From NCBI GenBank assembly GCA_934590165.1, contig CAKTOO010000013.1, positions 1 to 64,000 on the forward strand: 64,000 nucleotides of DNA, written 5' to 3'. Origin of the DNA: an uncultured Dysosmobacter sp. Lineage in GTDB: Bacteria > Bacillota > Clostridia > Oscillospirales > Oscillospiraceae. Positions 51,707-59,960 of the stretch are shown here, one piece after another. The notes beneath the pieces are model-generated. The model was not told the origin of the DNA and did no database searches. It saw only the letters and a list, made by a program, of their open reading frames with translations. The translations under genes were made by a program, and so were the position numbers. Within the stretch, counting starts at the first letter, position 1. The number at the start of each line of letters is the position of its first letter.

Positions 51707-53049
51707 GTCATTTTCTCACCGGCATTCCTGCCGGGTCGTGGCTGGCAAACACCACAGCTTTTTCGGACGTGAAAAGACACGGAAAGAGGCTGCGCTTGAT
51801 GCGTGCAGTCATCCTTTTCGTGTCTTTCAAAATTCTCGGTTATTCAATTCTCACAGGTTATTCAGCCTAAAGAAACTTTGTGTGGCACAAATGGGTATAG
51901 CAATCCCTTTGTCCACATTCAGCATACCGAAGAACTCGGCTCACAACTTAGTAAGTCCCATAGGAGGGAAAACCATCTCTAATAAATCCAGTATGATCAT
52001 ACTGCGACCGTCAGAGGAACGCATCTATACCTAAATCTGCTTTCCTGGCAAAAAATGCTTCATTCAATCTGCCCAGATGCTCTGCATCCGTAGCTCACTA
52101 CTTAACAAGGCCCATTCCGGGGAAGTTCATCTAATAAATACAGTGTCAGTTTACCATGCCGGAAGCAAGGTGTATACGACACCTAAATCTACTCGAGTTT
52201 CTGCACGGAAGTGTAGTTTTTACGCATAACGTAGGCGGTTGCTGACATACCCGCGGACACGGAGATGGGCAGACTACCCCCTTGTCACTTTCCATCCTCC
52301 CTAAAATACTCCGCCCTAAGATACTTCGCCCTAAATACAGCTTTATTTTACCATCCGGCTTGGGTCCTGTAAACTTGCGGTTGCCGCAAGGGAGAGATAT
52401 ACAAAAAGGCCGTGACCGCCCACAGCGACCACAGCCTTCAACATTTATATAGCTTGCTTGCCAGATTTTCAGAGTTGCAATGATCACCATAGCGACCGGA
52501 CGCACGATTCCCTAACTCAGAACCGCGCATCGACAGCACTCACGTACAATCCAGGCAACAAGTGTGCAATGCGAGTATTTCCTCGCTCACAGGAAAACCT
52601 GCCCCCGCAATCTCAGCGGAGTACGCACATAGAATCAATTACAGTCTCTTTATAACACAATATATTGTATGTGTCAATATAAAATATCTATATTTAGCGT
52701 TGTTTCGATTATTCAAGTTGCCTTCAGAATATATTGCAAAACTTCCCCTTAACTTGCGTTTTCATAGTAATGCGTATTAAGATCGTATTATTGGCGTATA
52801 GAACTTCTATGCGTATTAGCTCCGTGTTGTGAGAGTATTAGCTATCAGGGAAACAGAGGAAGGTGTAGCTGCCATCTACTATCGTGCTGCTCAGGAACTG
52901 TGCCAAACTCTTTCATATAGTAGGAACGAAGTCCAGTGTGTCTGCCAATTGGCAGTATGGATGAAATCTTCATAAGAGGCAGGCACAATTATAGAAAGGT
53001 ACAGTTTGAAAAGAAATGTGCTATTTCATGAACGCGTCAAAGGTGCTTA
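51707..53049. other. Gene-poor, repeat-containing region
   Basis: No gene is supported over about 1.3 kb. Contents: an inverted repeat AAAGACACG (51773-51781) / CGTGTCTTT (51819-51827); two related ~58-bp copies at 51938-51995 and 52092-52150; an array of ATACTCCGCCCTAA-like units at 52305-52340; and an AT-rich stretch from 52640. It looks like old, decaying DNA at a rearrangement boundary. Confidence 0.5.
51938..52150. repeat. Pair of diverged direct repeats
   Basis: Copies at 51938-51995 and 52092-52150 share GCTCAC-ACTTA, AAG-CCCAT, GGGAA, CATCT and AATAAAT-CAGT blocks in the same order, 154 bp apart. A partial third match (AATACAG...TTTTACCATCCGG) occurs at about 52334-52361. Confidence 0.5.
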
Positions 53050-54240
53050 TCAGGATTCAGATTTCTGCGCTTTCATAATGACCTTCAATCGGTGTACGAT
53101 CTGGCCGCTTTTTAGTTCCTCAAGATCGATGACAGCAATACCAAGCTGAGCGGCGCGGTGCCGGGCGGCGGCATTACAGGGTTCCGTGCTGATGATCGCA
53201 GCTTTCGCGCCCTTGCCTCCGAATCGATCCCGAAGGATCGCAAGTTCATTGAGGGCCTCGGTCTTGATATCGCAGGCCTTGCAGCTGAGAAACAGAGGGA
53301 TGACACCGCGTACGGCCATGACATCGATCTCATTGGAAACGCTGCCGTGTCCTACCGTGTCATCCCAACGTACAACTGCGCTGCTGATCACATCGTTGAA
53401 GATACCGGTATCGATGCAGGCCTTGTAAGCGTACAGCTCCAAAACGCTGCCGACATCACGAAGCCATGCTCTGGTATTCTGATCCCGGAAGCGGAAGGAG
53501 ACCGACTCATCCCGCACGATCGTGAGGTCCTGGATAAAGTGGATCCGTGCAAGCTCCTGCAGAGCAGCTTCATTGGCGGAATTTCTGGCACCGCGATCGC
53601 CTTTTACGGTGTAATTCCCTTGGACGAACAGTGGGGGTATCTGACCGTATTCTGAAGGAGATATTCTTTGGATATAGGAAATAATATCCGTCCAATCACG
53701 CCGGAAGCGCAGAAAGCACGAAAAGAGGGGATCAAAATCATTCAGATACTTGGAGAGGACCCCATTATCCACACGTCCGGGGAGCAGTGTTCCGCCTGCC
53801 ATTAAGAAAAAGTCCTCTACGGAATAGGAGAGGTCACAGTACAGGTCATCGGCAAAACCGGCGCCCGAAATGTCGTAGAAACGATTCTTTTTTCGGGAGT
53901 AGGTGAATGCAGGGGCGCCTGTCTGAGCAGTGAACATACCCGCGGCAAACAGCGCGGCATCGCTGCCACCGGTGACATCCAGCGCGCAGTCCGGGTATTT
54001 CTCACCAATGGCAAGCAGCTGGCGAAGGATGCGGTCTGCCTTAAATAAGCTTGTCTCCATAAAGACGAGTTCAGGCGTCCAGCCGCGGCGGCGGAAAAAG
54101 GCTTTTAGTTTCTCCTGCCGCTTTCGATCCTGCGCAATTTCGCCGGGGCAGAGGTAGATAATACGTTGGGGATGGAACATATCTGGAGCCAGAATATTTT
54201 CAATGGCACGTTCATCATACAGCTCAATTAATGTCTCCAT
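53050..54240 (-). CDS. Card1-like CARF nuclease (DUF1887), standing alone
   Basis: The 396-residue protein matches DUF1887/Card1. Residues about 1-150 form a CARF-like nucleotide-binding domain, with LDVTGGSDAALFAAGMF as the loop that in Card1 contacts the cyclic oligoadenylate. The C-terminal third is a PD-(D/E)XK nuclease: SNEIDVMAV, then LFLSCKACD; the residue before CK is Ser here. Card1 cuts DNA when activated by the type III CRISPR second messenger. No CRISPR array or cas gene is in the window, so it may depend on a distant locus or another nucleotide signal. Start: ATG at 54240; a GTG at 54252 is an alternative. Confidence 0.82.
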   Translation of the reverse strand: METLIELYDERAIENILAPDMFHPQRIIYLCPGEIAQDRKRQEKLKAFFRRRGWTPELVFMETSLFKADRILRQLLAIGEKYPDCALDVTGGSDAALFAAGMFTAQTGAPAFTYSRKKNRFYDISGAGFADDLYCDLSYSVEDFFLMAGGTLLPGRVDNGVLSKYLNDFDPLFSCFLRFRRDWTDIISYIQRISPSEYGQIPPLFVQGNYTVKGDRGARNSANEAALQELARIHFIQDLTIVRDESVSFRFRDQNTRAWLRDVGSVLELYAYKACIDTGIFNDVISSAVVRWDDTVGHGSVSNEIDVMAVRGVIPLFLSCKACDIKTEALNELAILRDRFGGKGAKAAIISTEPCNAAARHRAAQLGIAVIDLEELKSGQIVHRLKVIMKAQKSES

Positions 54241-54252
54241 CGCATGTTCCAC

Positions 54253-54573
54253 CCTTCCTCATTTTCTCAATTATACATTTTTCCGCAGTGATTATCAACT
54301 CTGTTAAAGACAGCATTCTGCTCCTCCATCCCGGTTTTTCGGGCAGCAGTTTATTTTCTGAGTATCCTGCGCCGCATCAATAGGAAAATCTCTCCCTGCT
54401 ACTTGATAATTTACCTGATATGGGTTAATATAATTTTCATAATACCCGTTTTGTATCTATAAATTTTCCGTGCAATACAGCATTTCTGCCGAGATAGGGT
54501 TGCGTCCAGATTTTTGAGCGTTTTCTGGATGTTGTTGGTACAATGGAAGGAACACGAATTTGGGAGACGCACC
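54253..54573. other. Intergenic region before the recombinase gene
   Basis: About 320 bp without a gene. It holds the recombinase-site-like sequence at 54438-54458 and a possible promoter TTGAGC-N19-TACAAT (54514-54544) about 30 nt before the ATG at 54574. Confidence 0.45.
54438..54458 (+). repeat. Direct-repeat copy of the inverton arm
   Basis: CATAAT-N4-GTTTTGTATCT matches 55426-55446 at 17 of 21 positions in the same orientation. The recombinase gene lies between the two copies. Confidence 0.5.
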
Positions 54574-55422
54574 ATGAGAAAAAAGATGCAGTTGACCCGG
54601 CGGGAAATGAAGAAGTTTGAAGCCTATCTTCGGCACGATGAGCGGGAACCGGCCACCATTGAGGCGTACCTGCGCTCTTTGCGGAAGTTCGCGGAATGGG
54701 CGGATGGCCGGGCGGTCACCAAAGAGCTGGCGGCGGCGTGGAAAGCGGAGCTGGTGGAAGCTGGCTACTGCCCGGTGTCGGTGAATGCCATGCTGGCGGC
54801 GGTGAACAAATTCTTCGCCTGCATGGGACGGGAGGACTGTAAAGTCAAGTACCTGAAACTTCAGCGCCGGATGTTCCGGAAACCGGAGCGGGAGCTGACA
54901 AAAGCGGAGTATCTGCGCCTGGTCCAGGCGGCACATGAGAGGGGGGGCCTGCGTCTGGAGCTGCTGCTGGAGACCATCTGCGCCACCGGTATCCGGGTCA
55001 GCGAGGTGAAATACATCACGGTGGAGGCGGTCCGTTCCGGGGCGGCAGAGATCGCGCTGAAGGGGAAGAACCGTACCATCCTGCTGCCCAACCGCCTGTG
55101 CCGCAAGCTGCAGAAATATGCCAGACAACAAAAAATCGCCTCGGGTGAGATCTTCATCACCCAAAGCGGTATGGGAATGGACCGGAAAGAGATCTGGGCC
55201 GAAATGAAAAAGCCGTGCAGACCGGCAGGCGTGGAGCGGGGGAAAGTATATCCCCATAACCTGCGCAGCCTGGTTGCCCGGTCGTTTTACAGTGTCTGTC
55301 ACGACGTGGTGCGGCTGGCGGACGTGCTGGGCTACAGCAGTATCGAGACAACACGAATCTATCTCCTGTCCACGGGAAAAGAGTACATCCGGCAGCTGGA
55401 CAAATTAGGATTGGTACAGTAA
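54574..55422 (+). CDS. Tyrosine recombinase beside invertible segment
   Basis: The 282-residue tyrosine recombinase keeps its catalytic residues: R141 (TGIRVSE), H228-x-x-R231 (PHNLRSL) and Y263 (ETTRIYL); the second histidine position is a tyrosine (LGYSS), which many such enzymes tolerate. It has no arm-binding domain, like XerC/XerD and phase-variation invertases. It lies 4 nt before a 246-bp segment bounded by inverted repeats and a polysaccharide operon, so it probably inverts that segment. The ATG at 54574 has GGGAG upstream. Confidence 0.87.
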   Translation: MRKKMQLTRREMKKFEAYLRHDEREPATIEAYLRSLRKFAEWADGRAVTKELAAAWKAELVEAGYCPVSVNAMLAAVNKFFACMGREDCKVKYLKLQRRMFRKPERELTKAEYLRLVQAAHERGGLRLELLLETICATGIRVSEVKYITVEAVRSGAAEIALKGKNRTILLPNRLCRKLQKYARQQKIASGEIFITQSGMGMDRKEIWAEMKKPCRPAGVERGKVYPHNLRSLVARSFYSVCHDVVRLADVLGYSSIETTRIYLLSTGKEYIRQLDKLGLVQ

Positions 55423-55425
55423 CGG

Positions 55426-55671
55426 CATAATTATTGTTTTGTATCTTTTCTCTGCTGATCGTGCCTAATTTAGCAATAAAATAAGCTCTGCAAGAAACTT
55501 GCAGAGCGAAAAGTTGCAAAACAAACTTGGGTCGGTTTCAAATCAACGAGATCGACCCTGATCGCGCATCCGGAGATGGCCTATAACACTTGCCTTTTTT
55601 ATGGGGAAGTGTTATCTTTATTGTGTATTTTTGAAAGAATTTATCCATCATACCGCTAAACAATAATTATG
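55426..55671. repeat. Putative invertible promoter segment (inverton)
   Basis: Perfect 14-bp inverted repeats, CATAATTATTGTTT at 55426-55439 and its complement at 55658-55671, bound 218 bp. The chance of such a pair in about 250 bp is very low. The segment contains a good promoter (55590-55618), a 10-bp hairpin (GCTCTGCAAG, 55485-55507) and a 6-bp one (55529-55558). It lies between an active-looking tyrosine recombinase and the head of the polysaccharide operon. As assembled, the promoter points at the operon (ON). Confidence 0.7.
55590..55618 (+). promoter_or_regulatory. Promoter inside the inverton, overlapped by a dyad
   Basis: TTGCCT (55590-55595), a 17-nt spacer and TATCTT (55613-55618). 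The perfect dyad ATAACACTT (55583-55591) / AAGTGTTAT (55607-55615) overlaps both hexamers, so a DNA-binding protein may also control it. Confidence 0.55.
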
Positions 55672-55694
55672 TCCTAACGGAACAGGGAGGAACC

Positions 55695-56546
55695 ATGGGG
55701 CGGCTGAAAACAGAGGCGATCAAAATTTCACCGGCGCTGCTCCACCGGACGCCTGACGCCGCGGAGCTGACGCCTGACATTCTGGCGGATTACGGCGCCC
55801 GGATGCGGCAGCAGGGACGGCGGGAGGACGGCGTGCGGAACTGCGAGAAGGTCCTGCGCCAGTTTTACGACGCGCTCCCTGCGGACAAGGCCGTCACCAA
55901 AAACAGCCTGCCGGCCTGGCGGGAGCAGCTGCTGTCGGAAAACTACGCCATTCGCTCTGTGAACAGCAAGGTCTCCATGGTGAACGCCCTGCTGGAGAGC
56001 ATGGGCTGCCGGGACTTTCAGGTGACTCGCCAGCTTCTCCCAGAGGAGTTTGAGGCCCCGGAGTTGACCCGGCGGGAGTACGTCCGGATGCTCCAGACGG
56101 CGCGGTCCCTGGAAGACGAGCGGGGCTATGTGCTGACGAAGCTGTTTGCCACCACCGGCATCGCGGTCCTGGACATCCCGTCCGTGACAGCGGAGGCGGT
56201 GTGGTCGGGGCAGCTGCCCATCCGGTCCGGCAAAAAGACGGAGATCATCCGGTTCCCGGCCAGCCTGCAGGAGGACCTGCTGCGGTACGCGGCTGACAAT
56301 GGCCGCACCACCGGTATGATCTTTACCAAGAAGAACGGGACCCCCATTGAGCGGACGCAGGTGAGCCTGTATATCCAGAAGCTGGCCCAGGCGGCGCAGG
56401 TGCCTGCGGAAAAGGGCAACATCCGCGCCCTGCGGCAGCTGTATAAGACGACGATCTCCGGGATCGAGGCCAACTTTGACCTGTTGGTCCGCCAGGCCTA
56501 CGAGCGGCAGTTGGAGACCGAGCAGCTCAGCGTGGGGTGGGAATAA
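55695..56546 (+). CDS. Catalytically degenerate tyrosine recombinase paralogue
   Basis: The 283-residue protein aligns with the neighbouring recombinase (EYVRMLQTARS / EYLRLVQAAHE, TTGIAVLDI / TGIRVSEV) but has lost the active site: the first Arg is A157, the His of HxxR is G241 (KGNIRAL), and no tyrosine nucleophile is present. It is full length, without stops or shifts, and has GGGAGG before its ATG, so it is kept as a protein. It is the first gene after the inverton and 41 nt before rfbA. It may bind the inversion sites as a regulator rather than cut DNA; that is inference. Confidence 0.8.
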   Translation: MGRLKTEAIKISPALLHRTPDAAELTPDILADYGARMRQQGRREDGVRNCEKVLRQFYDALPADKAVTKNSLPAWREQLLSENYAIRSVNSKVSMVNALLESMGCRDFQVTRQLLPEEFEAPELTRREYVRMLQTARSLEDERGYVLTKLFATTGIAVLDIPSVTAEAVWSGQLPIRSGKKTEIIRFPASLQEDLLRYAADNGRTTGMIFTKKNGTPIERTQVSLYIQKLAQAAQVPAEKGNIRALRQLYKTTISGIEANFDLLVRQAYERQLETEQLSVGWE

Positions 56547-56587
56547 ACAATTTTTTCCTTCGATGAAACAGAAAGAGAGGGATATGT

Positions 56588-57466
56588 ATGAAAGGGATCA
56601 TCCTGGCAGGCGGCAGCGGAACGCGGCTGTACCCGCTGACCATGGTCACATCGAAGCAGTTGCTGCCCATTTATGACAAGCCCATGATCTATTACCCGCT
56701 GTCCACACTGATGCTGGCAGGCATCCGGGATATCCTCATCATCTCCACGCCCCACGACCTGCCCAACTTTGAGCGGCTGCTGGGGGACGGCAGCCAGTTC
56801 GGCATTCACCTCTCCTACAAGGTGCAGCCCTCTCCGGACGGCCTGGCCCAGGCGTTCATCCTGGGGGAGGAGTTCATCGGAGATGACCGCTGCGCCATGA
56901 TTCTGGGGGACAACATCTTCTACGGCGCCGGGCTGACAAAGCTGCTCCGTCAGGCGGTGGCGCAGGAGACCGGCGCCACGGTGTTCGGCTACTATGTAGA
57001 GGACCCGGAGCGGTTCGGCGTGGTGGAGTTCGATGAGGACGGCAAGGCAATTTCAGTGGAAGAGAAGCCTGCAAATCCCAAATCAAATTATGCCATTACC
57101 GGCTTATATTTTTACGACAAAAAGGTGTGTGAGCGGGCCAAGGCCCTGAAACCCTCCGCCCGGGGAGAGTTGGAGATCACGGACCTGAACCGGATCTATC
57201 TGGAAGAAGGGACTCTGAACGTCATCACCTTGGGCCGGGGCTATGCGTGGCTGGACACCGGCACGGTGGACTCTCTGGCGGAGGCGGCAGAGTTCGTCCG
57301 GGTCATTGAGTCCCGGGAGGGCATCCAGATCTCCGCCATCGAGGAGATCGCCTATCGGAACGGCTGGATCACCAAGGAAAAGCTGGAGGAGTCCGCCACC
57401 CTGTACGGCAAGTCTCCCTATGGTAAGCATCTGCATAACGTGGCAAACGGCAAATACATCTACTGA
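56588..57466 (+). CDS. rfbA: Glucose-1-phosphate thymidylyltransferase
   Basis: The 292-residue enzyme makes dTDP-glucose from glucose-1-phosphate and dTTP, the first step of dTDP-L-rhamnose synthesis. Motifs: GGSGTRLYPLT (8-18), PMIYYPLSTLMLAGI, ILGDNIFYG and VEEKPANPKSNYA. Usual length. It is followed by rfbC, rfbB, a glycosyltransferase and rfbD with short gaps, so all are one operon controlled by the upstream promoter segment. Confidence 0.95.
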   Translation: MKGIILAGGSGTRLYPLTMVTSKQLLPIYDKPMIYYPLSTLMLAGIRDILIISTPHDLPNFERLLGDGSQFGIHLSYKVQPSPDGLAQAFILGEEFIGDDRCAMILGDNIFYGAGLTKLLRQAVAQETGATVFGYYVEDPERFGVVEFDEDGKAISVEEKPANPKSNYAITGLYFYDKKVCERAKALKPSARGELEITDLNRIYLEEGTLNVITLGRGYAWLDTGTVDSLAEAAEFVRVIESREGIQISAIEEIAYRNGWITKEKLEESATLYGKSPYGKHLHNVANGKYIY

Positions 57467-57474
57467 GGTACATC

Positions 57475-58020
57475 ATGGAATTTATCAAGACGAAAATTGA
57501 CGGTGTGGTCATTGCAGAACCCAAGGTGTTCGGTGATCACCGCGGTTTCTTTATGGAGAGTTACTCCAAGCGGGAGTTTGAAAAGGCGGGGCTGTTCTAC
57601 GATTTCGTGCAGGACAATCACTCCTCCTCTACAGTAAAAGGGACCCTCCGGGGTATCCACTTCCAGAAGGGGGATAAGGCCCAGGCCAAGCTGGTGCGGT
57701 GTGCCCGGGGGGCCGTTCTGGATGTGGCGGTAGACCTGCGGCCTGCCAGCCCCACATACAAGCAGTGGGTAGCGGTGGAGCTGTCTGAAGAAAACAAGCG
57801 GCAGCTGCTGATCCCCCGGGGTTTCGGCCACGGCTTTGTGACGCTGACGGACCATGTGGAGTTTCTGTACAAGGCGGATAACTACTATGCGCCGGAGGCT
57901 GACGGCGGCATCCGCTGGAATGACCCCGAATTGTCCATCGACTGGGGCGTGGAGAATCCCATCCTCAGCCAGAAAGATCAGAATTCCCCTTGGCTGAAAG
58001 ATGCCGTGACCGGCTTTTAA
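57475..58020 (+). CDS. rfbC: dTDP-4-dehydrorhamnose 3,5-epimerase
   Basis: A 181-residue cupin epimerase, usual length: EPKVFGDHRGFFMESYS, FVQDNHSSSTVKGTLRGIHFQ with the catalytic His, GHGFVTLTDHVEFLYK with the catalytic Tyr region, and IRWNDPELSIDW. It acts on dTDP-4-keto-6-deoxyglucose. It begins 8 nt after rfbA. Confidence 0.95.
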   Translation: MEFIKTKIDGVVIAEPKVFGDHRGFFMESYSKREFEKAGLFYDFVQDNHSSSTVKGTLRGIHFQKGDKAQAKLVRCARGAVLDVAVDLRPASPTYKQWVAVELSEENKRQLLIPRGFGHGFVTLTDHVEFLYKADNYYAPEADGGIRWNDPELSIDWGVENPILSQKDQNSPWLKDAVTGF

Positions 58021-58033
58021 GGAGGGTCCAACG

Positions 58034-59053
58034 ATGACTGTGATCGTGACCGGCGGCGCCGGCTTTATCGGCGGCAACTTTATTTACTACATGCTGAAAA
58101 ACCACCCGGAGGACCGGGTGGTTTGCGTGGACTGCCTGACCTACGCGGGCAATCTGTCCACGCTGAAAGAGGCCATGGAGCATCCCAACTTCCGGTTCTG
58201 TAAGATCAACATCTGCGACCGGGAGGCGGTATACGGCCTCTTTGAGGAAGAGCACCCCGATGTGGCCATTAATTTTGCGGCGGAGAGCCATGTGGACCGG
58301 TCCATTGAGAACCCGGAGGTGTTCCTCCAGACCAATATTCTGGGCACTGCCGTGATGATGGACGCCTGCCGGAAATACGGCATCCATCGGTATCACCAGG
58401 TCTCCACCGACGAGGTCTACGGCGATCTGCCCCTGGATCGTCCGGACCTGTTCTTCACCGAGGAGACGCCCATCCACACCAGCAGCCCCTATTCCTCCTC
58501 CAAAGCTGGCGCCGACTTGCTGGTGCTGGCCTATCACCGGACCTACGGCCTGCCGGTGACCATCTCCCGCTGCTCCAACAACTACGGCCCCTATCACTTC
58601 CCGGAGAAGCTGATCCCGCTGATGATCGCCAACGCCCTGGCGGACAAGCCCCTGCCGGTGTACGGCGAAGGATTGAATGTCCGAGACTGGCTGTATGTGG
58701 AGGATCACTGCCGGGCCATTGACCTGATCGTCCGGAAAGGCCGTGTTGGCGAGGTCTACAACGTGGGCGGCCACAATGAGATGCGGAATATCGACATCGT
58801 GAAGCTGATCTGCAAGGAGCTGGGCAAGCCGGAGAGCTTGATCACCCATGTGACGGACCGGAAGGGCCACGATATGCGCTATGCCATCGATCCCACCAAG
58901 ATCCACAACGAGCTGGGCTGGCTGCCGGAGACGAAGTTCGCCGACGGCATCAAAAAGACCATCCGGTGGTATCTGGACAACCGGGAGTGGTGGGAGAACA
59001 TCATCAACGGAGAGTATCAGAATTATTATGAGCGGATGTACGGAAACCGGTAA
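58034..59053 (+). CDS. rfbB: dTDP-glucose 4,6-dehydratase
   Basis: A 339-residue extended SDR enzyme: NAD-binding TGGAGFIGGNF at the start, NFAAESHVDRSI, STDEVYGDL and the YSSSKAGAD catalytic Tyr-x-x-x-Lys. It converts dTDP-glucose to dTDP-4-keto-6-deoxyglucose. GGAGG lies before the ATG. Its last 26 nt overlap the next gene. Confidence 0.96.
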   Translation: MTVIVTGGAGFIGGNFIYYMLKNHPEDRVVCVDCLTYAGNLSTLKEAMEHPNFRFCKINICDREAVYGLFEEEHPDVAINFAAESHVDRSIENPEVFLQTNILGTAVMMDACRKYGIHRYHQVSTDEVYGDLPLDRPDLFFTEETPIHTSSPYSSSKAGADLLVLAYHRTYGLPVTISRCSNNYGPYHFPEKLIPLMIANALADKPLPVYGEGLNVRDWLYVEDHCRAIDLIVRKGRVGEVYNVGGHNEMRNIDIVKLICKELGKPESLITHVTDRKGHDMRYAIDPTKIHNELGWLPETKFADGIKKTIRWYLDNREWWENIINGEYQNYYERMYGNR

Positions 59054-59960
59054 GCCCCGGATCGCCATTCTGATGGCGGTGTATGAGCCCCGGATGGACT
59101 GGCTGCGGGAGCAGCTGCTGAGCCTGAACGCCCAGACCTATCCGAATCTGATGCTTTATATTCGGGATGACTGCTCTCCTACGGTGCCGTTTGAGGAGAT
59201 ACAGTCCTGCTTGCAGGACTGTATCCGTGCGTTTCCCTATGAGATCAGGCGCAATGAGAAGAACCTGGGTTCCAATGGGACCTTTGAGCTTTTGGCACGG
59301 GAGGCGGAGGGGGAATACTTCGCCTACTGTGACCAGGACGATGTGTGGCTGCCGGAGAAGCTCTCCTGTCTGGAAGCGGCCATGGATGAAAACGCACAGA
59401 TGGCCTATTGCGACATGACGGTCATCGACGGAGACGGCAAAAGGATCGCCGGTTCCCTGAAGAAGATCCGCCCGAGGCTGCACTATGTGCAGGGAGAGAA
59501 TCTGGCGGAAGCCTACTTTTTCCGGAATTGCACGGCAGGGTGCTCCATGCTGGTGCGGGCGGAGGCGGCAAGGAAGGCCGTTCCATTCCCACGGCAGACG
59601 GTATGCGATCAATGGATCGCCATCGCTGCCGCACTTGCAGGGACGATCCGGTTCGTGAAGGAGCCGCTGCTGGGCTACCGGCAGCATGGGAACAACCAGA
59701 CCGGGATCCTCACGGGAGTGGATAGTAAGGCAACTTACCGGCAGAGGCGGATCGAGCCGCTGAAGGAACGGCTGGCGGCATACCGGCGGCTGGCGGAGCC
59801 GAGCCGTGAAATGGCTGCGTTCATAGAGGCCAGAGAGCAAACGTGCATTCGGAATATCTGGCGATACAGAAGGTTCAGCCCCTATGAGGCGGTATTCGAG
59901 ATCGCGATGTGTTTTCTGCCGGATGCAATCGTCAAAATGTTCTTAAGGAGATCTTTGTGA
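59028..59960 (+). CDS. Family 2 glycosyltransferase
   Basis: The 310-residue protein is a GT2 (GT-A fold) transferase: IAILMAVYEPRMDWLREQLLS, LYIRDDCSP, AYCDQDDVWLPEKL with the DxD-like metal motif, and RNCTAGCSMLVRAEA. It resembles rhamnosyltransferases of polysaccharide loci, fitting the dTDP-rhamnose genes around it. The start is the ATG at 59028, which overlaps rfbB and has only a distant GGAGAG, so translation is probably coupled. It ends inside the rfbD start. Confidence 0.88.
   Translation: MSGCTETGKPRIAILMAVYEPRMDWLREQLLSLNAQTYPNLMLYIRDDCSPTVPFEEIQSCLQDCIRAFPYEIRRNEKNLGSNGTFELLAREAEGEYFAYCDQDDVWLPEKLSCLEAAMDENAQMAYCDMTVIDGDGKRIAGSLKKIRPRLHYVQGENLAEAYFFRNCTAGCSMLVRAEAARKAVPFPRQTVCDQWIAIAAALAGTIRFVKEPLLGYRQHGNNQTGILTGVDSKATYRQRRIEPLKERLAAYRRLAEPSREMAAFIEAREQTCIRNIWRYRRFSPYEAVFEIAMCFLPDAIVKMFLRRSL

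Noticed and set aside
52146..52505. 119-codon minus-strand frame containing GRSILGRSILGR
   Set aside because: The repeated peptide is just the translation of the short tandem DNA repeat; no start signal or family.
51707..54573. Possible CRISPR array near the Card1-like gene
   Set aside because: The repeats seen are diverged, unevenly spaced and not separated by uniform spacers.
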